A DNA stretch of 64,000 nt from JANNBN01 sp963763885. GTDB taxonomy: Bacteria; Actinomycetota; Acidimicrobiia; Acidimicrobiales; JANYDT01. The stretch spans positions 868,001 through 932,000 of the forward strand of contig CAVXQD010000001.1 in the NCBI GenBank assembly GCA_963763885.1, in the 5' to 3' direction. A model generated the notes under the pieces. It did not search any database. It had not been told where the DNA came from and was given only the letters and a program-made list of their open reading frames with translations. A program made the position numbers and the translations under genes. Of the stretch, positions 7,402 to 16,055 are shown in pieces. How positions within the stretch are numbered: the stretch's first letter is position 1; each line of letters starts with the position of its first letter.

Positions 7402-7677
7402 ATGTCCCGGGTGAACATTACCGTACCTGACGAAGTTGTTGTCCAAGCGCGCGAAGCCGGTTTGAACGTCTCACGGGTAGCCACAGCCGCGCTCGTCGAA
7501 GAACTCGATCGACGCGCGAAAATCGAAGCTCTCGACCATTACCTCGAAAAGCTCGAGGCCGAACTCGGACCCATCGGTCCCGAAGAAGCGGCCGAGGCAA
7601 CAACGTGGGCCGACCAAATTCTTAAAGCCGCTCGACCCGCTCGATCCGTCGCACGCAGACGGCGACAAAGCGCATGA
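7402..7677 (+). CDS. Antitoxin, RHH/CcdA-like
   Basis: 91 aa. SRVNITVPDEVVVQAREAGL followed by NVSRVATAALVEEL is a short beta-strand and two helices, as in CcdA/RHH antitoxins; a long basic-acidic helix and an Arg-rich tail follow. The start is fixed by the -10 box 6 nt upstream. Stop and toxin start overlap as ATGA. Confidence 0.8.
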   Translation: MSRVNITVPDEVVVQAREAGLNVSRVATAALVEELDRRAKIEALDHYLEKLEAELGPIGPEEAAEATTWADQILKAARPARSVARRRRQSA

Positions 7678-8060
7678 ACCTCGTTCTCGACAGCGGTGGC
7701 GTGTCGGCGCTCGCAGGGCATCGGGCACGATTAGCCGAACTCCGTCGTCGAGGTGCCTGGCCGCCACAAGTACCGACCGTTGTACTCGTTGAAGTTCTTA
7801 CCGGTGATCACCGACGCGACTTCCATGAAAACCATCTGCTCGGAATGTGCCAGATTCGCCCGGTCGACGAGCAAACAGCACGCGACGCCGCCCGAATGAG
7901 ATCAGCAACCGGCCGAGCGGCCGAGATCTCCGCGACGGACGCCATCGTTGCAGCATTCGCCACGAGCTTTCGAGACCCGATCGTGCTCACCAGCGACCCC
8001 GCAGACCTCACCGATCTCGTCTGTACACAAACAATGCCCGTGACCATCTCAGGCGTCTAA
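7674..8060 (+). CDS. PIN-domain toxin
   Basis: 128 aa. NLVLDSGGVSAL carries the first acidic residue, VVLVEVLTG the second (Glu, intact here unlike the toxins at 206 and 4148), SATDAIVAA and LTSDPADL the third and fourth. Complete PIN active site, so probably an active VapC-type RNase. Coupled to the antitoxin by a 4-nt overlap. Confidence 0.85.
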   Translation: MNLVLDSGGVSALAGHRARLAELRRRGAWPPQVPTVVLVEVLTGDHRRDFHENHLLGMCQIRPVDEQTARDAARMRSATGRAAEISATDAIVAAFATSFRDPIVLTSDPADLTDLVCTQTMPVTISGV

Positions 8061-8443
8061 CTGTTACATCAGACGCTCGATATCGCCCACCCGAAACCCG
8101 CCAGACCGCGCAGCAGTTCCGGCGTTTCCGAGCGTGTTCGGATAGCGGTCGGACCGGCACATAGTGCGACTACCGATTCTGCCGTTTGGCCCTGCCGGAA
8201 AATCGGGACGGCTTGCCGAGTCACCTGAAGCCCGGCGCTACCACCGAAACCCTGCCTTGTCGAGCCCGCAAGTATCACTCAAACCCTCCCCCTTTGAGCC
8301 CGCACCAGGTAGAGCCGAGGAGTGCGTGACGACCTGATTCGACGAAGACTTACACGCGTAGTGTCGAAGAACATCGCGCTCTGCCGTTTCGGCGGACGGC
8401 GTAATCGTCAGGCAGTCTGTCTCAGCCCGAATGTTCTGGCGCG
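8061..8443. other. Gene-free stretch
   Basis: About 380 bp between the converging PIN and RelE-type modules. I see no credible gene, no repeat copy and no strong hairpin. Confidence 0.4.
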
Positions 8444-8721
8444 TCAGAGTGCTCGGTACGCGTCGGCCCGCGAGAAGACTCCGACAACGGTAACGCGGTG
8501 GCGTTCCTCGTCGATTCGATAGAGAACCCGATACGTTGCTCGTCGAGCGCTGTAACGATCGTCCAACGGCGGACGAAGGCGCTTGCCCACGCGATTTGGG
8601 TTGTCGAGGAGCGGTCCAACGATGAATTCGAATGCGGCGAACGCGACTGCCTCCGGGAGTTCTTTGACAGCTGTCGGCGAACGGATGGGGCAACGATCAG
8701 CTCGTAGCGGTCATCGCTCAT
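8444..8721 (-). pseudogene. RelE/ParE-type toxin with a one-base frameshift
   Basis: Starts normally (MSDDRYELIVAPSVRRQLSK), then one base is missing after codon 20. In the next frame the protein continues cleanly as ELPEAVAFAAFEFIVGPLLD, NPNRVGKRLRPPL, ATYRVLYRIDEERHRVTVV and ends SRADAYRAL, the full RelE fold with its basic catalytic face. So the module either lost its toxin by one deletion or the base is an assembly error. Overlaps the antitoxin stop by ATGA. Confidence 0.8.
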
Positions 8722-8978
8722 CGACGCCGGGCAGCCATCGCCGCTCCCAGCATCGCTTCACTTACTTCGCGGCCCGGCGCGAGTTCGGCATCGGCATCTG
8801 CGACTGAGCGAAGCGCTTCGGCATCTGACAGAACGGCGATCGTTTCCTCCAGGCCCTCAAGATCCTCGACGGCGACCAAAACGGCAGTAGGTCGTCCGTG
8901 GACGGTGACAGTGACCCGGTCGTGTTGAGCGCCGACCTGCGCAACAAGTTCTGACAGGTGTGCCTTCACATCGGCCAC
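8718..8978 (-). CDS. Phd/YefM-family antitoxin
   Basis: 86 aa from GTG 8978. ADVKAHLSELVAQV followed by RVTVTVHGRPTAVLVAVEDL is the Phd/YefM DNA-binding fold; the C-terminal helix would wrap the RelE toxin. Upstream (8991-9018) lies a perfect 10-bp inverted repeat likely to be its operator. If the toxin is truly broken, the antitoxin is an orphan that may still act on other modules. Confidence 0.85.
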   Translation of the reverse strand: MADVKAHLSELVAQVGAQHDRVTVTVHGRPTAVLVAVEDLEGLEETIAVLSDAEALRSVADADAELAPGREVSEAMLGAAMAARRR

Positions 8979-8990
8979 AGATCAAGTCTC

Positions 8991-9018
8991 AAACATGGTC
9001 ATAAGTAAGACCATGTTT
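8991..9018 (-). promoter_or_regulatory. Palindromic operator of the Phd-RelE module
   Basis: AAACATGGTC - ATAAGTAA - GACCATGTTT: perfect 10-bp arms around an 8-nt spacer, 12 nt upstream of the antitoxin GTG. Fits autoregulation by a Phd dimer. Confidence 0.6.
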
Positions 9019-9263
9019 GGCGGAAACCGTCAAGCCTCCGGACCGCCCTACATTCGACGATCTCGTCGACTTCTACGTGGATCTGTTCGCTCAGCAAGGC
9101 CACCGCAATCTGCGGGTCGTGTGCGGCAAGAACGAGGACGGTTCAGATATCCGGAAGGGACGGGAGTGCTGCCAGCCACTGATGACAGTTGATCTCGACC
9201 TTTCCGCCGACGTTCAGCCGGCAACGAGTCATGCGTGGAGTTCGGAGGTGGAAGACTTCGGCG

Positions 9264-10616
9264 GTGCGCGTTCCCGACACCCAGTACGCCGATGCTGACG
9301 GCACCCGTATTGCCTACCAGATGTTCGGTGAAGGGCCACCGGTACTGATCGTGTCCGGGCTGCTGTCGAACGTGGAGATCGTGTGGGAGCACGAGCTGTT
9401 TCGACGCACGTTGGAGCGAGTCGGCAAGCACGTCACAGCCGTGCTGTTCGACAAGCGCGGTGTCGGCCTGTCCGATCGATTCGACGAAGCGCCAACAGCT
9501 GATCAGCGCATCGGCGACATCGTCAGCGTGCTTGATGCCGTCGGCTGGGAGAAGGCCAACATCCACGGCATGTCCGAGGGCGGCCTGATGGCCCAGCACT
9601 TCGTAGCAGAACACCCGGACAGGGTCCTCAGCCTGGGTCTGCTCAACTCGTCGATCAGCCCGAGATATTGGCGACGGCTGCCGAAGTACTTCCACGCCGG
9701 CGATCCCGAGCTGACAGATCTTGGTCCCCGCTTCCTCCAGATGGCCGACGACTGGCCCTCCAACCCCGAACGGATGGTCGACTGGTTCCTGCCCAGCCAA
9801 TCCGGCAACGACTCCGTCATCCGTTGGTTCGGGCGGCTGCAGCGGTTGTCGTGCAGCCCGCGCGACTTCCGCCGCCAGATCGAGAGCGTGTTTCAACTCG
9901 ACCCGGGTGATGCACCCGAACGCATCACCGCGCCCACACAGGTCGCGCACGTGAAGGGAGACGCAGTGATCCCCGTGGCATCGGGACGGCTACTCGCCGA
10001 GCTGATCCCCGACTCCCGCTTCGTAGAACTGCCCGGCAATGACCACTTCGCCTGGTGCATGCCGCACTGGGCGCAACTGCTCGACGCGTACCTCGAGTTC
10101 GTGCTCGGTCGTCCCGTGCAGTCGCTCGCCACGCGCCGTTTTGCGACGGTGCTGTTCACCGACATCGTGAATTCCACCAGCGCGTCGTCGGCCGTCGGCG
10201 ACACCCTTTGGCGCGAACTCCTGGAGAGCCACGACCGCATCGCTCGTCAACTCATCGATGTCCACGGTGGTCGGTTGATCAAAAGCACGGGCGACGGCCT
10301 GCTCGCCATCTTCGACCTTCCCTCACAGGCGGTCGACTGCAGCGCCCAGATGATCGATTCGCTCGAAGGAATCGGTGTCTCCATCCGCGCCGGCGTGCAT
10401 GCAGGCGAGGTCGAGGTCCGCGATGACGGTGACATCTCCGGCATCGCCGTCAACCTCGCCGCCCGGGTGGAACATGCGGGCGAGCCGGGGTTCCTGTGGG
10501 TGACCTCGACCGTCCGCGACATGATGCTCGGCGGTTCTGTGGTGTTCACCGACCAGGGCCAACACGAACTGAAGGGCATCGACGGCACATGGCGCCTCTA
10601 CCGCATGGAGCGGTAA
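9264..10616 (+). CDS. Alpha/beta-hydrolase fused to a class III adenylate/guanylate cyclase
   Basis: About 450 aa. Residues 1-280 are an alpha/beta hydrolase (ADGTRIAYQMFGEGPPVLIV; nucleophile elbow GMSEGG; late GNDHFAW histidine). Residues 290-450 are a class III cyclase domain: FATVLFTDIVNSTSASS (metal Asp), GGRLIKSTGDGLLAIFD (Lys and second Asp) and GIAVNLAARVEHAG (Asn/Arg transition-state residues). This pairing is known in actinobacteria; the hydrolase part is thought to sense a small ligand. The GTG at 9264 fits the domain start; an ATG at 9231 is possible. No signal peptide, so a cytosolic second-messenger enzyme. The 245 bp before it holds no clear gene. Confidence 0.85.
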   Translation: MRVPDTQYADADGTRIAYQMFGEGPPVLIVSGLLSNVEIVWEHELFRRTLERVGKHVTAVLFDKRGVGLSDRFDEAPTADQRIGDIVSVLDAVGWEKANIHGMSEGGLMAQHFVAEHPDRVLSLGLLNSSISPRYWRRLPKYFHAGDPELTDLGPRFLQMADDWPSNPERMVDWFLPSQSGNDSVIRWFGRLQRLSCSPRDFRRQIESVFQLDPGDAPERITAPTQVAHVKGDAVIPVASGRLLAELIPDSRFVELPGNDHFAWCMPHWAQLLDAYLEFVLGRPVQSLATRRFATVLFTDIVNSTSASSAVGDTLWRELLESHDRIARQLIDVHGGRLIKSTGDGLLAIFDLPSQAVDCSAQMIDSLEGIGVSIRAGVHAGEVEVRDDGDISGIAVNLAARVEHAGEPGFLWVTSTVRDMMLGGSVVFTDQGQHELKGIDGTWRLYRMER

Positions 10617-10797
10617 CGGTCACGACACACCAGCCGCGGATCGGAAGCCACCCGGAAACGAGCGCTGCTTGATACGCGCACATATCAGCCAGGGGGTGCA
10701 AATCGATGGCTCGGCACAGGCACTCGGTATCGGCCCGAGTGCATCGGTCTCACTGGGCCGCGGCGAATCGGTGACTCCCGGTCTCCGAAGCGGTCGG

Positions 10798-10925
10798 TCA
10801 GGGTGCAATCTCCACGCGGTGGATCAGCCCGTCGAGTAGTCGGAATCGGTACCGAAGATCAACCTCGCCGCCGGGGAAGTCCCCGGAGAGGTGGTTGTGA
10901 CGACCCGGACACTGAAAAGAAGCTC
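10798..10925 (-). pseudogene. C-terminal relic of a SnoaL/NTF2-like protein
   Basis: The minus strand ends with HNHLSGDFPGGEVDLRYRFR then LLDGLIHRVEIAP and a stop, which resembles the last strands of NTF2-fold (SnoaL/DUF4440) proteins. No N-terminal part can be found upstream, where the WYL regulator gene lies instead. Tentative. The rest of 10617-10797 shows only a weak copy of the CACTCGGTATCG repeat core (about 10718-10731). Confidence 0.4.
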
Positions 10926-10937
10926 GATGCTGTTTCG

Positions 10938-11627
10938 CTAGGGTGCGGTCACGGCCGTTGGAACCCAGCCAAGGACTTCGTCCACATCGCGCTGCCCGCT
11001 TGGTTGTGTTGTGAGCCGCGCTGTGACAACCCGATCGAGCCGGAAGATGCGTCCCGCCTGTCGGAGGTGACACCAACCGATGAGGTACCAACCGTCAACG
11101 CCGTTGTAAAAGCCCACGGGGTCGACGCTACGCGCAGTCTCATTGCCCTGGGCGTCGGCGTACTTGAGGTTCAAGACAACCGATCGCCTGAGTGCTTCCT
11201 CGATCGTCCGGCGAGCACGTGCCGAGGTCGTCGGTTCCTTCCTGACTCGGATCCGGAATCGCAGGCCTTCGACCGCCACCCGCGTGGAGGGACCAAGCGA
11301 CGCGAGTAGCCGTTCGGCGGCGCTGGCGCCAGCATCGCTGAAGGGCATCGAGGGACCAACTGCGGCGAGAGCGACCAACAGGGCAGTGATTTCCGCTGCT
11401 GACAGGCTGAGGACCGAAGAGCCGCGCTGATCAAGCGCAACCTGCCCTCCGGTTCGACCATTGTGGGCATACAGCGGCAAGCCAGCTGCGCGGAGAGCAG
11501 CGAGATCTCGTTCGATGGTGCGCGGGGTCACACCGAATCGCCGAGCAAGCGAAGCCGCGCTGACCGGCAATGGCGATGCTCGGCGAATGGTCTCAGACAA
11601 GGCATACAGCCGCTCGAGTCGGTTCAT
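10938..11627 (-). CDS. HTH-WYL transcriptional regulator (YafY/DeoR type)
   Basis: 229 aa. Residues 1-60 are a winged helix (RLYALSETIRRA, SAASLARRFGVTPRTIERDL); residues about 135-215 a WYL domain with SVDPVGFYNGVDGWYLIGWC, the ligand-binding patch, and a C-terminal RxFRLDR motif. Cytosolic DNA-binding sensor. It is divergent from the VOC protein at 11748, a frequent target of such regulators, so it probably controls that gene and itself. Confidence 0.9.
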   Translation of the reverse strand: MNRLERLYALSETIRRASPLPVSAASLARRFGVTPRTIERDLAALRAAGLPLYAHNGRTGGQVALDQRGSSVLSLSAAEITALLVALAAVGPSMPFSDAGASAAERLLASLGPSTRVAVEGLRFRIRVRKEPTTSARARRTIEEALRRSVVLNLKYADAQGNETARSVDPVGFYNGVDGWYLIGWCHLRQAGRIFRLDRVVTARLTTQPSGQRDVDEVLGWVPTAVTAP

Positions 11628-11747
11628 GCAGTCACATCACCAGGTACCGCACGACGGTGTCAAGATTTCTCGTGAATATCCGACAAACTGCTGTCGCAGT
11701 CTCGCTTTAGGTTGAGCCCACTCGACCAAGCACGACTTGAGGTAACA

Positions 11748-12149
11748 ATGACCGTCACCTTTGGCTACACCATCTTCTACGTGGAAGACGTTGCGGCATC
11801 ACTCCGGTTCTATACCGATGCCTTTGGGTTCTCGGTCCGACTACTTACTCCCGAGAACGACTACGGCGAACTTGACACCGGCAACACCGTGCTGTCGTTC
11901 GTGTCCGCCGACTTCGCAGCGTCGAACCTCGAAAGTGGTGGAGGGTTCACACGTCTCGACGCATCGAAGCCAACTGGCGCTTCGATCACGCTGTTGACCG
12001 ACGACGTCGACAGCACGGTCCATCTCGCTGTTGCGTCGGGAGCGCGGCACTATGTCGCGGCGATCGACAAACCATGGGGACAGCGGGTCGCCTATGTGCT
12101 TGATCCCGACGGCATTCTCATAGAGGTTGCCACGCCCGTACGTCCCTGA
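11748..12149 (+). CDS. VOC-family (glyoxalase/bleomycin-resistance fold) protein
   Basis: 133 aa; ATG 11748 follows a GAGGT ribosome site and begins the first beta-alpha-beta unit (TVTFGYTIFYVEDVAASLRF). The second module ends DPDGILIEVATP, the usual metal-Glu strand. Length and two-module plan fit a metal-dependent lyase or binding protein. Adjacent and divergent to the WYL regulator. Specific substrate unknown. Confidence 0.85.
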   Translation: MTVTFGYTIFYVEDVAASLRFYTDAFGFSVRLLTPENDYGELDTGNTVLSFVSADFAASNLESGGGFTRLDASKPTGASITLLTDDVDSTVHLAVASGARHYVAAIDKPWGQRVAYVLDPDGILIEVATPVRP

Positions 12150-12200
12150 TCTTTCCCGACGCTGGTAAGCAACGAACCTGTTCGAGATTTCGGGCAGGCT

Positions 12201-13127
12201 GTGGTGGTGATTCACGTGCGTGTGGTTGTCCCTCAACCGGTGCTCCCTGCGCTGCTTGCCGAACTTGAGCGCCGTCCACCGGTCCACAACATCATTGTTC
12301 TGCCCGGCGTCGCTCGGCGGCCTGACGGTGACTTGGCGCAGTTCGATGTCGCGAGCGAAGCGACGAACGAAGTGTTGACAATGCTGCGGTCGCTTGACCT
12401 ACATCGGTCCGGCACCATCACGATCGACCGGGTTGACATGGCGCTGAGCGACCATGCAGCTTTTGCAGAGGCTGCTGCACCCGGTGATTCGAACGAGGCA
12501 GTGATTTGGGAAGAGGTCGAGGCGAGGGTGCGTGGAGAATCGACGCTGACCACCAGCTACCTCTCGCTCATGGTCGTCGCGATCATGATCGCTGCCGTTG
12601 GAATCCTGCTCGACTCCACCGTGCTGATCGTCGGTTCGATGGTCGTCGGCCCAGACTTCGGGCCACTGTCTGGCGTCATCCTGGGACTTCATCGCAACCG
12701 GCCGGCTCGTGCCGCTCAGGCAGTGCGCACGCTTGCCATCGGCTTCGCCGGCGGCGTGTTACTCACCATCGCCCTCGTGCTCTGTGTACGCATGTTTGGT
12801 CGCGTCCCCGACTCGTACCTCGCCGGCGTGCGACCGCTCACCTCGTTCATCGCAAAGCCTGACGGCTGGGCGGTGTTGGTGGCAGGTCTAGCTGCCGTCG
12901 CCGGCACGTTGTCGTTGATCGAAGCGAAGGCTGGGCCGATGGTCGGCGTGCTGATCTCGGTGACCACCGTCCCGGCTGCGGCCAACGTGGCTGTAGCCAT
13001 CGCCACCGGGCACTGGAGCGAGACGCTCGGCGCGATCGCTCAACTTGTGTTGAACCTTGCGGTCATGGTTTGTGTCGGCGTCGGTACCTTGTGGGTGTCG
13101 CGAAACGTGGTGCACCGATCTCGCTGA
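12201..13127 (+). CDS. DUF389 membrane protein
   Basis: 308 aa. Residues 1-80 form a soluble ACT-like domain. Residues about 110-300 hold six hydrophobic segments, with the DUF389 signature SMVVGPDFGPLSGVILGLHR near 160. Family function is unknown; members are integral membrane proteins. Several GTG starts compete (12201, 12204, 12210). Single gene. Confidence 0.85.
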   Translation: MVVIHVRVVVPQPVLPALLAELERRPPVHNIIVLPGVARRPDGDLAQFDVASEATNEVLTMLRSLDLHRSGTITIDRVDMALSDHAAFAEAAAPGDSNEAVIWEEVEARVRGESTLTTSYLSLMVVAIMIAAVGILLDSTVLIVGSMVVGPDFGPLSGVILGLHRNRPARAAQAVRTLAIGFAGGVLLTIALVLCVRMFGRVPDSYLAGVRPLTSFIAKPDGWAVLVAGLAAVAGTLSLIEAKAGPMVGVLISVTTVPAAANVAVAIATGHWSETLGAIAQLVLNLAVMVCVGVGTLWVSRNVVHRSR

Positions 13128-13187
13128 TTCGCTTCGCGGAAGTGCGAGGTCACCCCGTAGGGGTGGACCACAACACGCGATTGTGAC

Positions 13188-13193
13188 TACAAT
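13188..13193 (+). promoter_or_regulatory. -10 box of Phd-RelE module at 13201
   Basis: TACAAT ends 7 nt before ATG 13201. It argues for ATG 13201 over ATG 13195 as the start (leaderless). Confidence 0.55.
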
Positions 13194-13200
13194 CATGGTC

Positions 13201-13473
13201 ATGTCTGAAACTCTGCCGTTGGCGAACGTGAAATCGAAGTTCTCCGAAATGGTCGACCGGGTCGAGCACACCCATGATCGGATCATCGTGACACGCAACG
13301 GTCGCCCCGCGGCCGTACTGATCAGCACTGAAGAGCTTGCGTCGCTCGAAGATACCCTCGAACTGCTCTCGGACCCGGACGCAATGCGTCAACTCTACGA
13401 GTCACGACAGGCGTATGCCGCGGGCGACTTCGTGACCGGCGATGAACTGCGCAGCCGCTACCTCGCAAAGTGA
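13201..13473 (+). CDS. Phd/YefM-family antitoxin
   Basis: 90 aa. SETLPLANVKSKFSEMVDRV followed by DRIIVTRNGRPAAVLISTEE is the complete Phd/YefM DNA-binding domain; the C-terminal half is an acidic toxin-binding helix. Start fixed by the -10 box. Overlaps the RelE toxin start by 4 nt. Confidence 0.9.
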   Translation: MSETLPLANVKSKFSEMVDRVEHTHDRIIVTRNGRPAAVLISTEELASLEDTLELLSDPDAMRQLYESRQAYAAGDFVTGDELRSRYLAK

Positions 13474-13751
13474 GCACTGAGGAACCTGGCTACAAACTGC
13501 GCGTTACCGGTCCGGCTGAACGCCAGCTCAAACGGCTCACAGAAGGCACCGCAGCCGCGATCGTCAAATTCATGCTCGGCGCGCTGCTCGAGAACCCGCA
13601 TCGGCTGGGTGGAACACTGCAACGTGAGCTGGCGGGGATGCGCTCGGCTCGACGCGGGGTTTACCGAATCATCTACGAGATCGATGACACCGAGCGGCTG
13701 GTGATCGTCTACCGCATCGAGCACCGCTCCACGGCGTACCGGCCCCGCTGA
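13470..13751 (+). CDS. RelE/ParE-family toxin
   Basis: 93 aa from GTG 13470. YKLRVTGPAERQLKRL opens the RelE fold; RSARRGVYRIIYEIDDTERL and VYRIEHRSTAYRPR supply the conserved Arg/Tyr/His residues of RelE mRNA interferases. Intact counterpart of the frameshifted toxin at 8444. Expected ribosome-dependent mRNA cleavage, held by the Phd-type partner. Confidence 0.9.
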   Translation: MSTEEPGYKLRVTGPAERQLKRLTEGTAAAIVKFMLGALLENPHRLGGTLQRELAGMRSARRGVYRIIYEIDDTERLVIVYRIEHRSTAYRPR

Positions 13752-13781
13752 ATAGCGACCCTGTGCGCGGCATATCGGCCG

Positions 13782-14157
13782 TTACTGGGCGCCTGGCTTC
13801 GGGCGTTGCACGACGCAGAACTCGTTGTTTTCGGGGTCTCCCATGACGGTTGTGACGTAGTAGCCCTCGTGGTGTGCGAGCACGGAGGCGCCAAGCCGAA
13901 CCAGACGCTGCACTTCGTTGTCGGCGTCATCCACGAACAGATCGAGATGTGAGCGGTTCTTCGTTGATTTGTGTTCGCTCACGCGCTGGACTGTGAGGTG
14001 ATGCAGCCCGCCGCGACCCATTCGGGCAAAGGAGACCATGGAATTGGGTGTCGGCCAACACCGGCTGGGGTTCTTCGTATCCGAGCGCTTCGCGCCAGAA
14101 CGATGCGACTTTCACGATGTCGATACAGTCCATCGTGATTCCAATCGTTGCGTCCAA
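13782..14157 (-). pseudogene. VOC-family protein with a one-base frameshift
   Basis: TTG 14157, 6 nt after AGGAGG, starts DATIGITMDCIDIVKVASFW with REALGYEEPQPVLADTQFH. Near 14036 the frame shifts and the second half continues with VSFARMGRGGLHHLTVQRV, KNRSHLDLFVDDAD and ends DPENNEFCVVQRP, all typical of VOC proteins. Either a broken gene or a sequence error; without the shift it would be a full VOC protein of about 124 residues. Confidence 0.75.
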
Positions 14158-14192
14158 TGCGGGTCCTCCTGCGTGTGCTGGCACGTGCGCAG

Positions 14193-15890
14193 TCAGACCG
14201 TGGCGGTGAGGAGTTCGGCGGTGCGCCAGGCAAGGGCCATGATCGTGAGCACGGGGTTGGCGCCGCCGTTGGTGACGTGGACGCTGCCGTCGACGACGTA
14301 GATGCGGTCGGTGCCCCAAACCCGTCCGTTGGTGTCGGTGGCGCCGTGGTCGGGGGTGTCGGACATGCGGGCGGTGCCGGCTTGATGTTGTCCGCCGGAG
14401 AGTTTGGTGATGGTGGGTGTGGTCTGCCAGGTGGTGCGGGCCCCGGTTGCTTGCAGCCAAGTCTCGGAACGAGCGGAGAGGAACGCAGCGGTGCGGAGGT
14501 CTTCGGGGTGTTGGGATCCTTCAAGGCGGGCGATTGGGATCCCGGCGGCATCGAGGGTTGTGGAGAGCCGGACGCGGGCGTCGCGGGTGGGGATCTCGTG
14601 CACCGGACCCCACACCTGGCTGGTGCGGCGGTACCACTGCGCAATCTCGTCGAGGCCGGCCTGTCCGTGTCGGGGGGCGCCGGGAGGTAGCGCCAGGAAG
14701 TAAAAGAAGGCGGGCAGTTTGACGAAGTCGTTGGCGATCTGGCCGCCACCGATGATGCCGTCGTTGCCATGGGCGAACTCGCGTGTGGCGACGGAAGGTC
14801 CGGGGCCGATGCCGTCGTTGACGATGTCGTCATAACGGCCGTAGGCACCGGCGTAGGTGTGGCCTTGGAGGCAGTCACCGACCCAGTCGTTACCCAGTCC
14901 GCTGACTTGCAGGAGGCGGGCTGTCTCGATCGCTCCGGCACCAAGGAGGATTCGTAAGGCGTTGATCGTGCGCCGGTTGCCATCGGCGTCGGCGACGTCG
15001 ACGCGGCCATCGTCTGCGATCCGGTTCACTTGGGCTCCGGCGACGATGTCTGCGCCAAGGCCGACGGCTCTCGGGAGTGCGGCGACATCGCTGCCGTTCT
15101 TGGCGTCGACCGGGCACGGGAACCCGACACAGAACCCGCAGCGCACGCAAGCGGGGCGGTTGTCGCGTGGCTGGGTGTTGATCAACAACGGGACTCGGAC
15201 GGTCGACCAGCCGAGCCGGTCGGCAGCATCGATCAGCATTCGGTCTTCCAGCCCGGGCGGGAATGCTGGCATCGGATAGTCGCCGTCGGCGGCAACACCG
15301 AGATCCCACTCGACCTTGCGGTAGTAGGGGGCGAGGTCGTCGTAGCCGATCGGCCAGTCCGCCAGTGCGGAACCATCGGGGATGCCGTAGAGACTGGCCA
15401 TCCGGAAGTCGTCGGGATGAAAGCGCCATGCTTGAGCACCGAACATGCGGGTGCCGCCACCAATCGCGATAGCGTTGTTCTGATAGGCGAGGTCAGACGG
15501 ATCGATGATCGATTCGACACCACCGCGGAACACCGCGCGAGGGTGCCCGTGCGGGCTGGTGCCGTCGCCGAGGACCGGGATGCGGTGATTCCGGAGGTGG
15601 TTCATCGTCGGGGCATCGCGGTCGACCCACCCGCCGCGCTCGATGATCAGGACCGATGCACCGGTTTCGGCCAGGACGCGGGCGGCAATCCCACCGCCTG
15701 CGCCGCTGCCGACGATCACGATGTCGTACTGGTCACGCGCCGCTGCAAGTTTGATCGTGGGAACGAGCACCGGTTCGGGCACATTGGTCGGCGCAGCTAA
15801 CGGGAACGGTTCGTATCCGATCGCGTCCCATGCAGCCGGATCGGCCAGTGCCTTGAACATGTCGTGCGGCGATTCAGGGACGGTGGCCAT
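14193..15890 (-). CDS. GMC-family FAD-dependent oxidoreductase
   Basis: 565 aa. The Rossmann FAD motif DIVIVGSGAGGGIAARVLAE lies at about residue 55, and the C-terminal GMC part has HQAGTARM and NGGANPVLTIMALAWR. A Cys-rich insert CVRCGFCVGFPCPVDAKNG marks the sugar/sterol-dehydrogenase-like branch of GMC enzymes. ATG 15890 is used because AGGAGC stands upstream; the longer frame to 15944 lacks a ribosome site. No transmembrane or signal segment. It differs from the choline dehydrogenase at 28084 in length and motifs, so it is probably not part of betaine metabolism. Confidence 0.85.
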   Translation of the reverse strand: MATVPESPHDMFKALADPAAWDAIGYEPFPLAAPTNVPEPVLVPTIKLAAARDQYDIVIVGSGAGGGIAARVLAETGASVLIIERGGWVDRDAPTMNHLRNHRIPVLGDGTSPHGHPRAVFRGGVESIIDPSDLAYQNNAIAIGGGTRMFGAQAWRFHPDDFRMASLYGIPDGSALADWPIGYDDLAPYYRKVEWDLGVAADGDYPMPAFPPGLEDRMLIDAADRLGWSTVRVPLLINTQPRDNRPACVRCGFCVGFPCPVDAKNGSDVAALPRAVGLGADIVAGAQVNRIADDGRVDVADADGNRRTINALRILLGAGAIETARLLQVSGLGNDWVGDCLQGHTYAGAYGRYDDIVNDGIGPGPSVATREFAHGNDGIIGGGQIANDFVKLPAFFYFLALPPGAPRHGQAGLDEIAQWYRRTSQVWGPVHEIPTRDARVRLSTTLDAAGIPIARLEGSQHPEDLRTAAFLSARSETWLQATGARTTWQTTPTITKLSGGQHQAGTARMSDTPDHGATDTNGRVWGTDRIYVVDGSVHVTNGGANPVLTIMALAWRTAELLTATV

Positions 15891-16055
15891 CAGTTGCTCC
15901 TGTGTTCGACCGCCACCACGAACTTGCCTGTCTCCAAACGACAAGCCCTAAGAGGTCCATTTGCCCCACACCAAATACTAGGGGCACAGTGCACCTTCGC
16001 ATGATGTCGGGCTGGCTACGCGGAGGATTGCGCATCGTGCGCGAAACTCAACTGA

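Noticed and set aside
13979..15010. 343-codon minus-strand frame rich in Pro, Thr and Ser
   Set aside because: Shadow frame of the GMC oxidoreductase in high-GC sequence; no motif content.
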